The notes beneath the pieces were generated by a model. The model did not search any database. It was not told where the DNA came from and worked only from the letters and a program-made list of their open reading frames with translations. A stretch of 64,000 nucleotides of DNA from Thermobacillus sp. ZCTH02-B1 (GTDB taxonomy: Bacteria > Bacillota > Bacilli > Paenibacillales > Paenibacillaceae), in contig NZ_LZRU01000012.1 in assembly GCF_002159085.1 (NCBI RefSeq), positions 372,001 to 436,000 of the forward strand, read 5' to 3'. Below, in pieces: positions 26,848 to 35,069 of this stretch. Position numbers and translations under genes: made by a program. The first letter of the stretch is position 1. The number at the start of each line of letters is the position of its first letter.

Positions 26848-27756
26848 GTGAACCTGCACGCCCTTCGCCTGTTCCATGCGGTCGCCGAGACGGGGAGCGT
26901 GACGCGCGCCGCCGGGCGGCTGCACATCAGCCAGCCGGCCGTCACGGCGCAGATCCGGAAGCTCGAGTCCGAGCTGAATGTGAGCCTGCTCGAGGCGGAC
27001 GGCCGCGGCGTCCGGCTGACCGAAGCCGGCCGGATGCTCGCCGAACGCGCCGCGCGGCTGTTCAGCCTGGAGGCCGACATCGGGCGGATGCTCGCCGCAT
27101 ACCGGGAGGGCCGGTCCGGCCTCGTCCGCATCGCCGCCACGTACCTGCCGGCGAACCATCTGCTGCCCGGGCCGCTCGCCGCGTTCCTGGACGGACGCAC
27201 CGACGTCGAGCTGAGGCTGACGACGGTCAACTCGAAGACGGCGTTCGACCTCCTGCTCCGCTGCGAGGCCGACTTCGCGGTCGTCGGCGGCGGGCGGTCG
27301 GCGCCCGACGGCCTCGAACGCATCCCGCTCCTCGAAGATGCGATGCGGTTCGCCGCGCCGCCCGGTCATCCGCTGGCGGGCCGTTCGGCTTCCCTCGCCG
27401 AGGTCGTGCGATGGCCGTTCGTCCTGCGGGAAGAGGGCAGCTCGACGCGCGAGAAGCTGTTCGCCTGCTGCCGGGCGCTCAACGCGGATCCGCCCCGGGC
27501 GGCCCTCACGGCCAGCGGCCCGTACGAGACGATCCGCGCCGTGAAGGCCGGCTGCGGCATCGCGTTCGTCTCCGCCCTCGAGATCCGGGACGAACTCGCC
27601 CGCGGCGAACTTGCCGTTATCGACGTGCCGGACGTCGCCGTCGTCAACCCGATCGCCCTCTACACACGGCGGGACGAGCCGCTCCCGCCCGCGGCCCGCC
27701 TGTGCCTGGACCACATCCTCTCGGCGTTCGGCAAGACCGGGTGCCGTTCCGGGTGA
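26848..27756 (+). CDS. LysR-type transcriptional regulator
   Basis: 302 residues. The N-terminal winged helix-turn-helix (LHALRLFHAVAETGSVTRAA, then ISQPAVTAQIRKLESELNVS) is followed by a periplasmic-binding-like effector domain (RSGLVRIAATYLPANHLLPG, AVKAGCGIAFVSALEIRDEL). The start is a GTG behind AAAGGAGG. It is divergent from thrC, and LysR genes often regulate the divergent neighbour, so thrC or an adjoining function is the natural candidate target. The effector cannot be read from sequence. Confidence 0.85.
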   Translation: MNLHALRLFHAVAETGSVTRAAGRLHISQPAVTAQIRKLESELNVSLLEADGRGVRLTEAGRMLAERAARLFSLEADIGRMLAAYREGRSGLVRIAATYLPANHLLPGPLAAFLDGRTDVELRLTTVNSKTAFDLLLRCEADFAVVGGGRSAPDGLERIPLLEDAMRFAAPPGHPLAGRSASLAEVVRWPFVLREEGSSTREKLFACCRALNADPPRAALTASGPYETIRAVKAGCGIAFVSALEIRDELARGELAVIDVPDVAVVNPIALYTRRDEPLPPAARLCLDHILSAFGKTGCRSG

Positions 27757-27852
27757 TCCGCCGACCGCCGCAAGCGCCGTTTGCAAATTCCGCAAAACGG
27801 CTATCATGATTGCCGTTATACTGCCATTATCCGGAACGGGAGAGGCGAGACC

Positions 27853-28626
27853 ATGGACCTTTTCGAGCGGGTCAAGCGCGCATGCGCGAAGCAGGCCGCG
27901 CGCTTCTCCGATGCGAAGTCGAACCGGGCCAACGAGCGCTACATCCGCTGGATTCTCGACAGCCTGCCCGCCGCGCCGGGCGGCGAAGCGCTCGACGTCG
28001 CCGCCGGCACGGGCATCCTGTCCCGCGCGCTGGCCGGGCGATTCGCGCGCGTCACCGCGATCGACCTGTCCGTGGACATGCTTCAACAGGGCAGGTTCGA
28101 GACGGAGCGGGCGGGGATCGGCAACCTCGCGTTCGCGGAAGGGAACGCGGAGCGGCTCCCTTTCGCGGACGGCTCGTTCGATCTCGTTATGTCGCGGTTC
28201 GCGTTTCACCATTTTCCCGATCCGGCCGCGGTGCTGAGGGAGATGGGGCGGGTATGCCGGGAGGCCGGAACGGTGGCCGTCGTCGACATCGTTGCGCCGG
28301 ACGATCCCGAACTGAAACGTTCGTACAACCGGTACGAGCGGCTGCGGGACCCGTCGCACGCGGAGGCGCTGGGCAGGGCGGAGCTTGCGGCGCTGTTCCG
28401 CGAAGCGGGGCTTGCCGTGGAGATCGCGGAAGGGATCGACGTGCCGGTCGACTTCGACCGCTGGATCCGCCTGACCGGGACGGACGAGCGAACGGCGGAG
28501 GAGATCCGCTTCGACCTGGAGGCGGAGCTTGCGGGCGGTCCGCCGACCGGCATGCGGCCGTTCGTGCAGGACGGCCGGCTGCACTTCACCCACGCCTACT
28601 GCAAGGTGATCGCCCGCAAAACATGA
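27853..28626 (+). CDS. SAM-dependent methyltransferase
   Basis: 257 residues, class I fold. Motif I is EALDVAAGTGILSRALAG, the acidic end of strand 2 is VTAIDLSVDMLQQG, and post-motifs include ERLPFADGSFDLVMSRFAFH and VCREAGTVAVVDIVAPDDP. The order resembles UbiE/MenG-like or small-molecule methyltransferases. The substrate is unknown. GGGAGAGG precedes the ATG. It follows the LysR gene by about 100 bp in the same direction but need not be co-transcribed. An 11-bp hairpin follows. Confidence 0.8.
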   Translation: MDLFERVKRACAKQAARFSDAKSNRANERYIRWILDSLPAAPGGEALDVAAGTGILSRALAGRFARVTAIDLSVDMLQQGRFETERAGIGNLAFAEGNAERLPFADGSFDLVMSRFAFHHFPDPAAVLREMGRVCREAGTVAVVDIVAPDDPELKRSYNRYERLRDPSHAEALGRAELAALFREAGLAVEIAEGIDVPVDFDRWIRLTGTDERTAEEIRFDLEAELAGGPPTGMRPFVQDGRLHFTHAYCKVIARKT

Positions 28627-28627
28627 A

Positions 28628-28668
28628 CGAATCCCCGCCGGGCCCCGTTCGAAGCCCGCGGGGATTCG
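28628..28668. terminator. Hairpin between the methyltransferase gene and prkA
   Basis: An 11-bp stem CGAATCCCCGC/GCGGGGATTCG with a 19-nt loop lies between two convergent genes. There is no T-tract. Confidence 0.5.
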
Positions 28669-28677
28669 CCGCTTCCG

Positions 28678-30573
28678 TCACCGATTCAGCAGGCTGCCGA
28701 CGTAGCGCAGCAGCTCGTTCGCGCAGATCGGGCAATAGCCGTGCTCGTCGATCAGCCGCTTCGTCACCTCGTTGATCCGCTTGAGCTGCGTCTCGTCCGG
28801 CGTCTTCGTCGTCGTCGTGATCTTCACGATGTCCTTCAGATCGGCGAACAGCTTTTTCTCGATCGCCTCGCGCAGCCGCTCGTGGCTCTTGTAGTCGAAC
28901 TTCTTGCCGCGGCGCGAATACGACGACATGCGGATCAGGATCTCCTCGCGGAACGCCTTCTTCGCGTTCTCCGAGATGCCGATCTGCTCCTCGATCGACC
29001 GCATCAGCCGCTCGTCGGGGTCGAGCTCCTCGCCGGTGAGCGGATCCTTGATCTTCGTCCAGTTGCAGTACGCCTCGATGTTGTCGAGATAGTTCTCGAA
29101 CAGCGTCTTCGCCGATTCCTCGAACGAATAGACGAACGCCTTCTGCACTTCCTTCTTCGCGAGATTGTCGTATTCCTGACGGGCGATCGAGAGGAAGTTC
29201 AGATACCGCTCGCGCTCCTCCTTCGTGAGCGAGGGATTCTGGTCGATCCCCTCCTTGAGCGCCCGCAGCACATCGAGGGCGTTGATGCAGGCGAGATCCT
29301 GCCGGATGAGCGCGCTCGAGATCCGGTTGATGACGTGGCGCGGGTCGATGCCCGACATTCCTTCCTCGAGATATTCCTCCTGCAGTTCCTTGAGATCGGC
29401 TTCCTTGAAACCTTCGACCTCTTCCCCGTCGTACATCCGCATCTTCTTGACGAGGTCCATCCCCTGCTTCTTCGATTCCTTCAGCCGGGTGAGAATCGTG
29501 AAGATTGCGGCGGCGCGCAGCGTGTGCGGAGCGATGTGGATGTCCTTCATGTCGCTCTGGGCGATCAGCTTCGCGTAGATCTTCTCCTCCTCCGACACCT
29601 TCAGGTTGTACGGAATCGGCATCACGATCATGCGAGACTGAAGCGCCTCGTTCTTCTTGTTCGCGATGAACGCCTTGTATTCCGCCTCGTTCGTATGGGC
29701 GATGATCAGCTCGTCGGCCGAAATGAGCGCGAACCGGCCCGCCTTGAAGTTCCCTTCCTGCGTCAGCGAGAGCAGGTGCCACAGGAATTTCTCGTCGCAC
29801 TTGAGCATCTCCTGGAACTCCATGATGCCCCGGTTCGCCTTGTTCAGCTCGCCATCGAACCGGTACGCGCGCGGGTCCGACTCCGAACCGTATTCCGTGA
29901 TCGTGGAGAAGTCGATGCTCCCGGTCAGATCCGCGATGTCCTGCGACTTCGGGTCGGACGGGCTGAACGTGCCGATGCCGACGCGGTTCTCCTCCGAAAT
30001 GATCACCCGCTCGACCAGGACTTTCTCGATGTCGCCGTTGTACTCGGTCTTCAGCCGCATCGCGCACGAGGGGCACAGGTTGCCCTCGATCCGGACGCCC
30101 AGCTCCTTCTCGACCTCCGGCCGAAGCTCGTGCGGGATCAGGTGAAGCGGCTCCTCGTGCATCGGACAGCCCTTGATCGCGTAGACGGCGCCTTTGTCCG
30201 TCTTCGAGAACTGCTCGAGCCCGCGCTTCAGCATTGTCACGATCGTCGACTTGCCGCCGCTCACCGGCCCCATCAGGAGCAGGATCCGCTTGCGCACGTC
30301 AAGCCGCTTCGCGGCGGAGTGGAAATACTCCTCGACCAGCCGCTCGAGCGCCCGGTCCAATCCGAAAAGTTCCTTTTCAAAAAACTTGTATCGCTTGCGG
30401 CCATTGACTTCTTCCACGCCGTGGGAGATCAGCATTTCGTAGACCCGCGCGTGCGCCGTCATGGCCGGCGACGGATCCTTGCGCAGCAGTTCGATGTAAT
30501 CGCGGAACGTCCCGGTCCATTTCAGCTTCTCTTCCTCTGCTTTGTATTCCGCGATCCGCTTGAAAATATCCAC
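28678..30573 (-). CDS. prkA: Serine protein kinase PrkA
   Basis: 631 residues, the same length as B. subtilis PrkA. An AAA-type nucleotide site (LLLMGPVSGGKSTIVTMLKR) lies near residue 100. GCPMHEEPLHLIPHELRPEV, NLCPSCAMRLKTEYNGD and VGIGTFSPSDPKSQDIADLT are PrkA-specific. The C-terminal part includes YGSESDPRAYRFDGELNKAN earlier and YCPICANELLRYVGSLLNR at the end. B. subtilis PrkA phosphorylates a 60-kDa protein and affects sporulation; ATP-dependent protease activity has also been reported. GTG 30573 is chosen because GGAGGAGG lies just before it. A longer in-frame extension upstream is non-coding. Confidence 0.95.
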   Translation of the reverse strand: MDIFKRIAEYKAEEEKLKWTGTFRDYIELLRKDPSPAMTAHARVYEMLISHGVEEVNGRKRYKFFEKELFGLDRALERLVEEYFHSAAKRLDVRKRILLLMGPVSGGKSTIVTMLKRGLEQFSKTDKGAVYAIKGCPMHEEPLHLIPHELRPEVEKELGVRIEGNLCPSCAMRLKTEYNGDIEKVLVERVIISEENRVGIGTFSPSDPKSQDIADLTGSIDFSTITEYGSESDPRAYRFDGELNKANRGIMEFQEMLKCDEKFLWHLLSLTQEGNFKAGRFALISADELIIAHTNEAEYKAFIANKKNEALQSRMIVMPIPYNLKVSEEEKIYAKLIAQSDMKDIHIAPHTLRAAAIFTILTRLKESKKQGMDLVKKMRMYDGEEVEGFKEADLKELQEEYLEEGMSGIDPRHVINRISSALIRQDLACINALDVLRALKEGIDQNPSLTKEERERYLNFLSIARQEYDNLAKKEVQKAFVYSFEESAKTLFENYLDNIEAYCNWTKIKDPLTGEELDPDERLMRSIEEQIGISENAKKAFREEILIRMSSYSRRGKKFDYKSHERLREAIEKKLFADLKDIVKITTTTKTPDETQLKRINEVTKRLIDEHGYCPICANELLRYVGSLLNR

Positions 30574-30788
30574 AGCCGCACCTCCTCCCGACAATCGCCT
30601 TTCCGCCGATTCCGTGCCGCCGCGGAAGTCACTTTTCGGATTCGGGCCCGCCCCGCCTGCGGTGCGCCGCCCGTCACCACGCTGAAGTAGTACATAGATA
30701 TGCATGGCCGCAGCCGAAATTGCTCCATATTTCCTTCGTCGATGATCCGCGATGCGCCCGGTTTCCCCCGCACCGCGCGCGCCTCTGG

Positions 30789-30794
30789 TATAAT
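30789..30794 (+). promoter_or_regulatory. Extended -10 promoter of the DUF2161 gene
   Basis: TATAAT preceded by TGG gives an extended -10, about 44 bp before GTG 30838. The rest of the 264-bp divergent gap to prkA holds no gene I can support. Confidence 0.6.
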
Positions 30795-30837
30795 GCGGAG
30801 AAGATGAATGCGACGTGCGGGAAGGGAGCGGGCTTCG

Positions 30838-31665
30838 GTGGCCGTCCGACACGAGACCGAACTGTACGCGCCGGTGCGGGCCTTTTTCGAGGCGAGGGGG
30901 TATGAAGTCAGGGGCGAGGTGCTGAACTGCGATCTGGTCGCCGTGCGGAAGGGTGCGGACGGCGAGGAGGAGACCGTGATCGTCGAGCTGAAGCGTTCGT
31001 TCAACCTCGAGCTGCTGCTGCAGGGCATCGAGCGCCAGCGGCTGGGCGCCGCGGTCGTCCTCGCCGTCGAGCGGAACCGGAAAAAATCCGGCTCGGCCGG
31101 CCGGCGGTTGAGCGACCTGGCCGAGCTGTGCCGCCGGCTCGGGCTGGGGCTCATGACCGTCACCTTCTACAAGACGAAGGCGCCGCTGGTCGAGTGGCTC
31201 GCCGAGCCGGGCGAACCGCCGATCCGGGGCTTCCGCCGCAAGCGGAGCGAGCGGCTGAAGCGCGAATTCGCCGCGCGGAGCGGCGACTACAACGTCGGCG
31301 GCAGCGCGCGGCGCAAGCTGGTGACGGCGTACCGCGAGCAGGCGCTGCGCTGCGCGTGGGCGCTGGCCTCGGAAGGCGGCGAGGCGGCGCCCCGGCGCGT
31401 GCGCGAGCTCGCGGCCTGCGCCCGGGCCGGCGACATCCTGCGCGACAACCATTACGGCTGGTTCGACCGTCCGGCGAGGGGTGTGTACCGGCTGACCGAC
31501 GAAGGGCGAAGGGCGCTCGACGAATACGCGGACGTCCTGAAGGCGTGGGAGAAACCGTTGACGGATGCGCCCGGCTCGCCGGCACCGACGGCCGGGCCCG
31601 GCTCCCCGAAGCCGGAGCGCGGACGCCGCCGCGGCGCGTCCGCCGTCCCGCCGTCGGACGCGTAA
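30838..31665 (+). CDS. DUF2161 protein, PD-(D/E)XK nuclease-like
   Basis: 275 residues. The N-terminal 130 residues carry ELYAPVRAFFEARGYEVRGE, the Asp of VLNCDLVAV and the motif VIVELKRSF, a D...ExK arrangement typical of PD-(D/E)XK nuclease folds. The family is labelled DUF2161, putative phosphodiesterase. The middle and C-terminal parts have a winged-helix look (RRKLVTAYREQALRCAWALA and NHYGWFDRPARGVYRLTDEG). The last 40 residues are low-complexity Pro/Gly/Arg. GTG 30838 has GGGAGCGGG before it; an ATG at 30808 is too close to the -10. The cellular role is unknown. Confidence 0.7.
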   Translation: MAVRHETELYAPVRAFFEARGYEVRGEVLNCDLVAVRKGADGEEETVIVELKRSFNLELLLQGIERQRLGAAVVLAVERNRKKSGSAGRRLSDLAELCRRLGLGLMTVTFYKTKAPLVEWLAEPGEPPIRGFRRKRSERLKREFAARSGDYNVGGSARRKLVTAYREQALRCAWALASEGGEAAPRRVRELAACARAGDILRDNHYGWFDRPARGVYRLTDEGRRALDEYADVLKAWEKPLTDAPGSPAPTAGPGSPKPERGRRRGASAVPPSDA

Positions 31666-31711
31666 CAGGATGTTCACAGGCGGACTCGTTTTCATTTGCC
31701 CGGCGATCGGG

Positions 31712-31717
31712 TATAAT
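31712..31717 (+). promoter_or_regulatory. -10 element of the 32-aa peptide gene
   Basis: TATAAT, with a weak -35 TTTTCA at 31689-31694 (17-bp spacer), about 28 bp before the start codon. Confidence 0.55.
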
Positions 31718-31744
31718 AAGGAAAGCTTGTTGGAGGTGTCCGCG

Positions 31745-31843
31745 ATGAGTACCGCTTTCTGGATTGTGATGATCGTCATGCTGCTCATGATCGTGCCGAT
31801 CCTGACGGCCGGATACAACGACGACAAGACGAAGGGACTTTGA
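31745..31843 (+). CDS. 32-residue single-span membrane peptide
   Basis: The gene encodes MSTAFWIVMIVMLLMIVPIL followed by TAGYNDDKTKGL. This is one hydrophobic helix of about 20 residues with a short charged tail. It has its own -10 TATAAT, a GGAGGTG ribosome-binding site 6 nt before the ATG, and a strong terminator 20 bp after the stop, so it is a complete transcription unit. I do not recognise the family. Such peptides often bind and tune larger membrane complexes. It lies next to the AbrB-like gene on the other strand, each with its own terminator. Confidence 0.65.
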   Translation: MSTAFWIVMIVMLLMIVPILTAGYNDDKTKGL

Positions 31844-31863
31844 TGCCACCAGAACGGCGCGCG

Positions 31864-31892
31864 AAAGCTCCCCGGACGACGCGGGGAGCTTT
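31864..31892 (+). terminator. Terminator of the 32-aa peptide gene
   Basis: An 11-bp stem AAAGCTCCCCG/CGGGGAGCTTT with a 7-nt loop, followed by CTGTTTGG. Confidence 0.75.
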
Positions 31893-31998
31893 CTGTTTGG
31901 CCCGGAGCACCCGCCGCCAAAGACGCCCCGAAGGAAACGCCGCGGATAAGCGATGGTTGCTCCCCCGTATCCCCGACCCCGCCGGCTCAGCCAAAAAC

Positions 31999-32029
31999 AA
32001 AAAGCTCCCCGATCGCTCGGGAAGCTTTT
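31999..32029 (-). terminator. Terminator of the AbrB-like gene
   Basis: On the minus strand AAAAGCTTCCCGA pairs with TCGGGGAGCTTTT (one mismatch), followed by TGTTTTTGG. It lies 30 bp after the stop. Confidence 0.8.
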
Positions 32030-32058
32030 CACGTGTGCAAACCTGCATCCTGCCGCCG

Positions 32059-32307
32059 TTATTTGCGGAGCGCGATCAATTCGCCGACGCAGTTCGCGCA
32101 GAGATGGCGTTCCTTGTACTCCCGGACCTGCTCCATCGAACCGCAGAACACGCAGCGCGGCCGATAGCGCTCCAGGATGATGTGGTCGCCCTGCACCAGG
32201 ATCTCCACCGGATCGCCCTCGTTCATCTGATATCTTTTGCGCAGCGATTTGGGAAGGACGATGCGTCCCAGCTGGTCAACCTTGCGCACAACGCCTGCAG
32301 GTTTCAC
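32059..32307 (-). CDS. AbrB-family regulator with C-terminal Cys4 motif
   Basis: 82 residues. The N-terminal 50 form the AbrB/SpoVT swapped-hairpin DNA-binding domain (VKPAGVVRKVDQLGRIVLPK, then SLRKRYQMNEGDPVEILVQG). The C-terminal 30 differ from B. subtilis AbrB: CVFCGSMEQVREYKERHLCA and CVGEL give a CxxC...CxxC pattern, a likely small zinc ribbon. GTG 32307 is chosen because GAGAGGTGATCC, almost a complete Shine-Dalgarno sequence, precedes it. The upstream frame is leader. Transition-state control of post-exponential genes is inferred from the family. The leader contains a tandem 12-bp repeat. Confidence 0.8.
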   Translation of the reverse strand: MKPAGVVRKVDQLGRIVLPKSLRKRYQMNEGDPVEILVQGDHIILERYRPRCVFCGSMEQVREYKERHLCANCVGELIALRK

Positions 32308-32344
32308 ATGGATCACCTCTCCCGTTTCCATATCCGTCTCTCTT

Positions 32345-32368
32345 TTTTTGTACGTCTTTTTGTACGTC
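32345..32368. repeat. Tandem 12-bp repeat in the AbrB-like gene leader
   Basis: TTTTTGTACGTC occurs twice with no gap (32345-32356, 32357-32368), 38 bp upstream of the GTG start. On the minus strand it reads GACGTACAAAAA twice. It is a possible protein-binding site. Confidence 0.6.
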
Positions 32369-32459
32369 TGAAAACCTTGCATCATGTAAGACTTTCGATC
32401 CCGAAGCGGCTTTTCCTTCTCAAGCCAAAATTTTGCTTAATATCATGCAACGAATGTGT

Positions 32460-32924
32460 CTACCTCAACGCTGGAAATCCGAGCTGCCGGAGCGCCTCGT
32501 ACAGGATGATCGCGACCGCGTTCGACAGGTTGAGCGAGCGCACCTTGTCCGAGATCGGGATGCGCATGCACCGCTCGGGATTCGCGTCGAGCAGCTCCTG
32601 CGGCAGCCCCTTCGTCTCCTTCCCGAACACGAAGAAATCGCCGTCGCGGAACTCGAAGTCGGTGTAAGGCTTGACGGCCCGCGTGCTGGTGTAGAAGAAC
32701 CGCCCGTCCGGATACTTTCGGAGCACATCTTCGAACGAATCGTGGTGCTCCACATGCACCGCGGGCCAGTAATCGAGCCCGGCCCGCTTCAGCGCCGCGT
32801 CATCCGTGCGGAAGCCGAGCGGATGCACGAGATGCAGGTGGGCGCCGGTAGCGGCGCAGGAGCGGGCGATGTTGCCGGTATTGGCCGGAATCTCCGGTTC
32901 CACGAGCACGATGTGAAGCGGCAT
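32460..32924 (-). CDS. trmL: tRNA (cytidine/uridine-34 2'-O-) methyltransferase
   Basis: 154 residues, a SPOUT-class enzyme that methylates the wobble nucleotide of certain leucine tRNAs (B. subtilis CspR, E. coli TrmL). It begins MPLHIVLVEPEIPANTGNIA (motif 1) and has LVHPLGFRTDDAALKRAGLD, FFVFGKETKGLPQELLDANP (motif 2) and IPISDKVRSLNLSNAVAIIL (motif 3, knot). The length equals the family norm. AAGGAGG precedes ATG 32924. It appears monocistronic. Confidence 0.93.
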   Translation of the reverse strand: MPLHIVLVEPEIPANTGNIARSCAATGAHLHLVHPLGFRTDDAALKRAGLDYWPAVHVEHHDSFEDVLRKYPDGRFFYTSTRAVKPYTDFEFRDGDFFVFGKETKGLPQELLDANPERCMRIPISDKVRSLNLSNAVAIILYEALRQLGFPALR

Positions 32925-33152
32925 GGGTTCCTCCTTCCCTCGTTCATCAGGCCGAACGGCGGGCGATTGTTGCACGGAATGGACTTCGCGATGACGCTTC
33001 CCTGCCCCTACGCAGCATCGGATGCAAACCGGCCGGTCCGCCGGAGGAGCCGGCGACGGCGTGCATGCGCGCGAAGCCGCCCTCGCTCCGGTCGGGAGCC
33101 GAGGGCGGCCGTGCCTTCACGATGGAACTGTCAAATGGCCGATGACCCGGGA

Positions 33153-34241
33153 TCAGCCGTGGCGGCGGCGGAAATCGGCCATGAATTCGGCGAGCGCGCG
33201 GCAGCTTTCGAGCGGCACCGCGTTGTAGGCCGAAGCCCGGAGCCCGCCGACGCTGCGGTGGCCCTTCAGGCCGACGAACCCTTCCTTCTCCGATTCCTTC
33301 ACGAACAGCGGTTCCAGCTCCTCGTTCGCGATCCGGAACGTGATGTTCATCGGCGACCGGAAGTCCGGATGGGCGAACCCGACATAGAACCCGCCGCTCC
33401 TGTCGATCTCGTCGTAGATCAGCGCCGCCTTCTCGGCGTTCTCCTTCTCGATGGCGGCCACGCCGCCCTTCGCCTTGATCCATTTCAGCACGAGGCCCAT
33501 CATGTAGACGGAGAACGTGGGCGGCGTGTTGTAGAGCGACCGGTCCTTCACGTGCGTCTCATAGCGCAGCATCGTCGGCACATGCTCCGGCGCGCGCCCG
33601 ACGAGATCGTCGCGGATGATGACGACGGTGACGCCGGACGGGCCGAGGTTCTTCTGCGCGCCCGCATAGATGATGCCGAACTTCGACACATCGATCGGCC
33701 GGCTCATGATGTCGCTCGACATGTCGGCGACGAGCGGCACGTCGCCCGTGTCGGGGAACGACTTGAACTGCGTGCCCTGAATCGTCTCGTTCGACGTGAT
33801 ATGCACGTACGCCGCCCGTTCGGGGATCGCGAGATCGGACACGTCCGGCATGCGGCGGAATTCGTCCGGCTTCGACGTGGCCGCGACGACCGCCTCGCCG
33901 ACGATCTTCGCTTCCTTGAGCGCCTTCGTCGACCAGCTTCCGGTCTCGATGTAGGCGGCGACCGTGCCGGCCGTCAGCAGGTTGAGCGGCACCATCGCGA
34001 ACTGCGTGCTGGCGCCCCCCTGGAGAAACAGGACGTGATAGCGGTCGGGAATATTCAGCAGCTCGCGCATCAACGATTGGGTCTCATCGTTGATCCGCTC
34101 GTATGCGGCGCTGCGGTGCGACATCTCCATGACGGACATTCCCGCGCCGCCGCAATTGACGAACTCTTCCTGCGCCTGCCGCAGCACTTCCAGCGGAAGG
34201 GCCGCCGGACCGGCGTTGAAATTGTGCCTGCGATCGTTCAC
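33153..34241 (-). CDS. serC: Phosphoserine aminotransferase
   Basis: 362 residues, a PLP enzyme in serine synthesis that converts 3-phosphohydroxypyruvate to O-phosphoserine with glutamate as donor. It begins VNDRRHNFNAGPAALPLEVL. LLNIPDRYHVLFLQGGASTQ lies in the cofactor region. The PLP lysine is in FGIIYAGAQKNLGPSGVTVV. KGHRSVGGLRASAYNAVPLE near the end is the SerC signature. GTG 34241 follows AGGAGAGG. serA and serB are not adjacent. It is divergent from thpR. Confidence 0.95.
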   Translation of the reverse strand: MNDRRHNFNAGPAALPLEVLRQAQEEFVNCGGAGMSVMEMSHRSAAYERINDETQSLMRELLNIPDRYHVLFLQGGASTQFAMVPLNLLTAGTVAAYIETGSWSTKALKEAKIVGEAVVAATSKPDEFRRMPDVSDLAIPERAAYVHITSNETIQGTQFKSFPDTGDVPLVADMSSDIMSRPIDVSKFGIIYAGAQKNLGPSGVTVVIIRDDLVGRAPEHVPTMLRYETHVKDRSLYNTPPTFSVYMMGLVLKWIKAKGGVAAIEKENAEKAALIYDEIDRSGGFYVGFAHPDFRSPMNITFRIANEELEPLFVKESEKEGFVGLKGHRSVGGLRASAYNAVPLESCRALAEFMADFRRRHG

Positions 34242-34373
34242 CGGTTCCTCTCCTGCCCTCGTCTATGATAGGTTATCATAACAAAGAAGGCAGAAGCGCA
34301 TCAAGTGACGGAAACGGGAAAACTGCGCGCGCCGTCGGCGTTTTTGCGTTTCCGGAGCGGGGAGGTATCGCTG

Positions 34374-34940
34374 GTGGGCGATGAGCTTCGTCTGTTCATC
34401 GGGCTGGCCGTGCCGGAGGACGTCCGGCGCGAGCTGCTCGGAAGGCTGGAGGAATGGCGGAGGCGGTTTCCGTTCGCCCGGTGGGCGCATCCGGCCGATT
34501 GGCACATCACGCTCCATTTCATCGGCGAGACGGACGCGGATCGGGTTCCGGCGGTCATCCGCGCGTTGGACGAGGCGGCGGCCGGCGCCCGTCCGTTTGA
34601 GGTGCGGCTGCGCGGCCTCGGCACCTTCGGACCGCCGGCCCGGCCGTCCGTGCTGCACGTGCTGCCGGACGGGCGACACGAGCCGCTCCGCGCCCTGCAT
34701 GCGGCGCTCGGCGCCGCGCTCGCGCGGGAGATCGGCTTCATGCCGGACCGTCGGCCCTACCGGCCGCATCTGACGCTCGCGCGGCGGTATGCGGGCGCGG
34801 CGCCGTGGGACCCGGCGGAGGCGGCGGCGGAGACGTTCGGCGTGGCCTGGACCGCGATGGACCTGTGCCTGTTCCGCAGCCGTCTCGGCAGCGCCCCGAT
34901 GTATGCGGTCATCCATCGCGCGCCGTTCGCGGGCCGATAG
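34374..34940 (+). CDS. thpR: RNA 2',3'-cyclic phosphodiesterase (2H family)
   Basis: 188 residues. Two HxTx motifs define the 2H phosphoesterase fold: WHITLHFIGET near residue 43 and YRPHLTLARRY near residue 131. The N-terminal LRLFIGLAVPEDVRRELLGR is the ThpR (former LigT) start. The enzyme hydrolyses 2',3'-cyclic phosphates on RNA; in vivo substrates are not well established. GTG 34374 is taken because GGGGAGG lies 8 nt before it. A long hairpin follows the gene. Confidence 0.88.
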   Translation: MGDELRLFIGLAVPEDVRRELLGRLEEWRRRFPFARWAHPADWHITLHFIGETDADRVPAVIRALDEAAAGARPFEVRLRGLGTFGPPARPSVLHVLPDGRHEPLRALHAALGAALAREIGFMPDRRPYRPHLTLARRYAGAAPWDPAEAAAETFGVAWTAMDLCLFRSRLGSAPMYAVIHRAPFAGR

Positions 34941-34955
34941 GCGGCCTAGCGGAAG

Positions 34956-34999
34956 AGCGCCCCGGAAATCCGCCATCCTTCGGCGGTTTCCGGGGCGCT
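34956..34999. terminator. Long hairpin between thpR and glnA
   Basis: AGCGCCCCGGAAATCCGCC pairs with GGCGGTTTCCGGGGCGCT across a 7-nt loop, with one bulge. It lies between convergent genes. No T-tract follows, but the stem is very stable. Confidence 0.6.
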
Positions 35000-35069
35000 C
35001 CCGTCGAGCGAAGCGGCAGGGCGCGGTCCGCGGTCCTTCCCGCGGCTCCGCGCCTCCGATCCGGAGCGA

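Noticed and set aside
30574..31920. An in-frame upstream extension of prkA of about 450 codons
   Set aside because: PrkA has its normal length from GTG 30573 with a strong ribosome-binding site. The extension lies antisense to the DUF2161 gene and the 32-aa gene.
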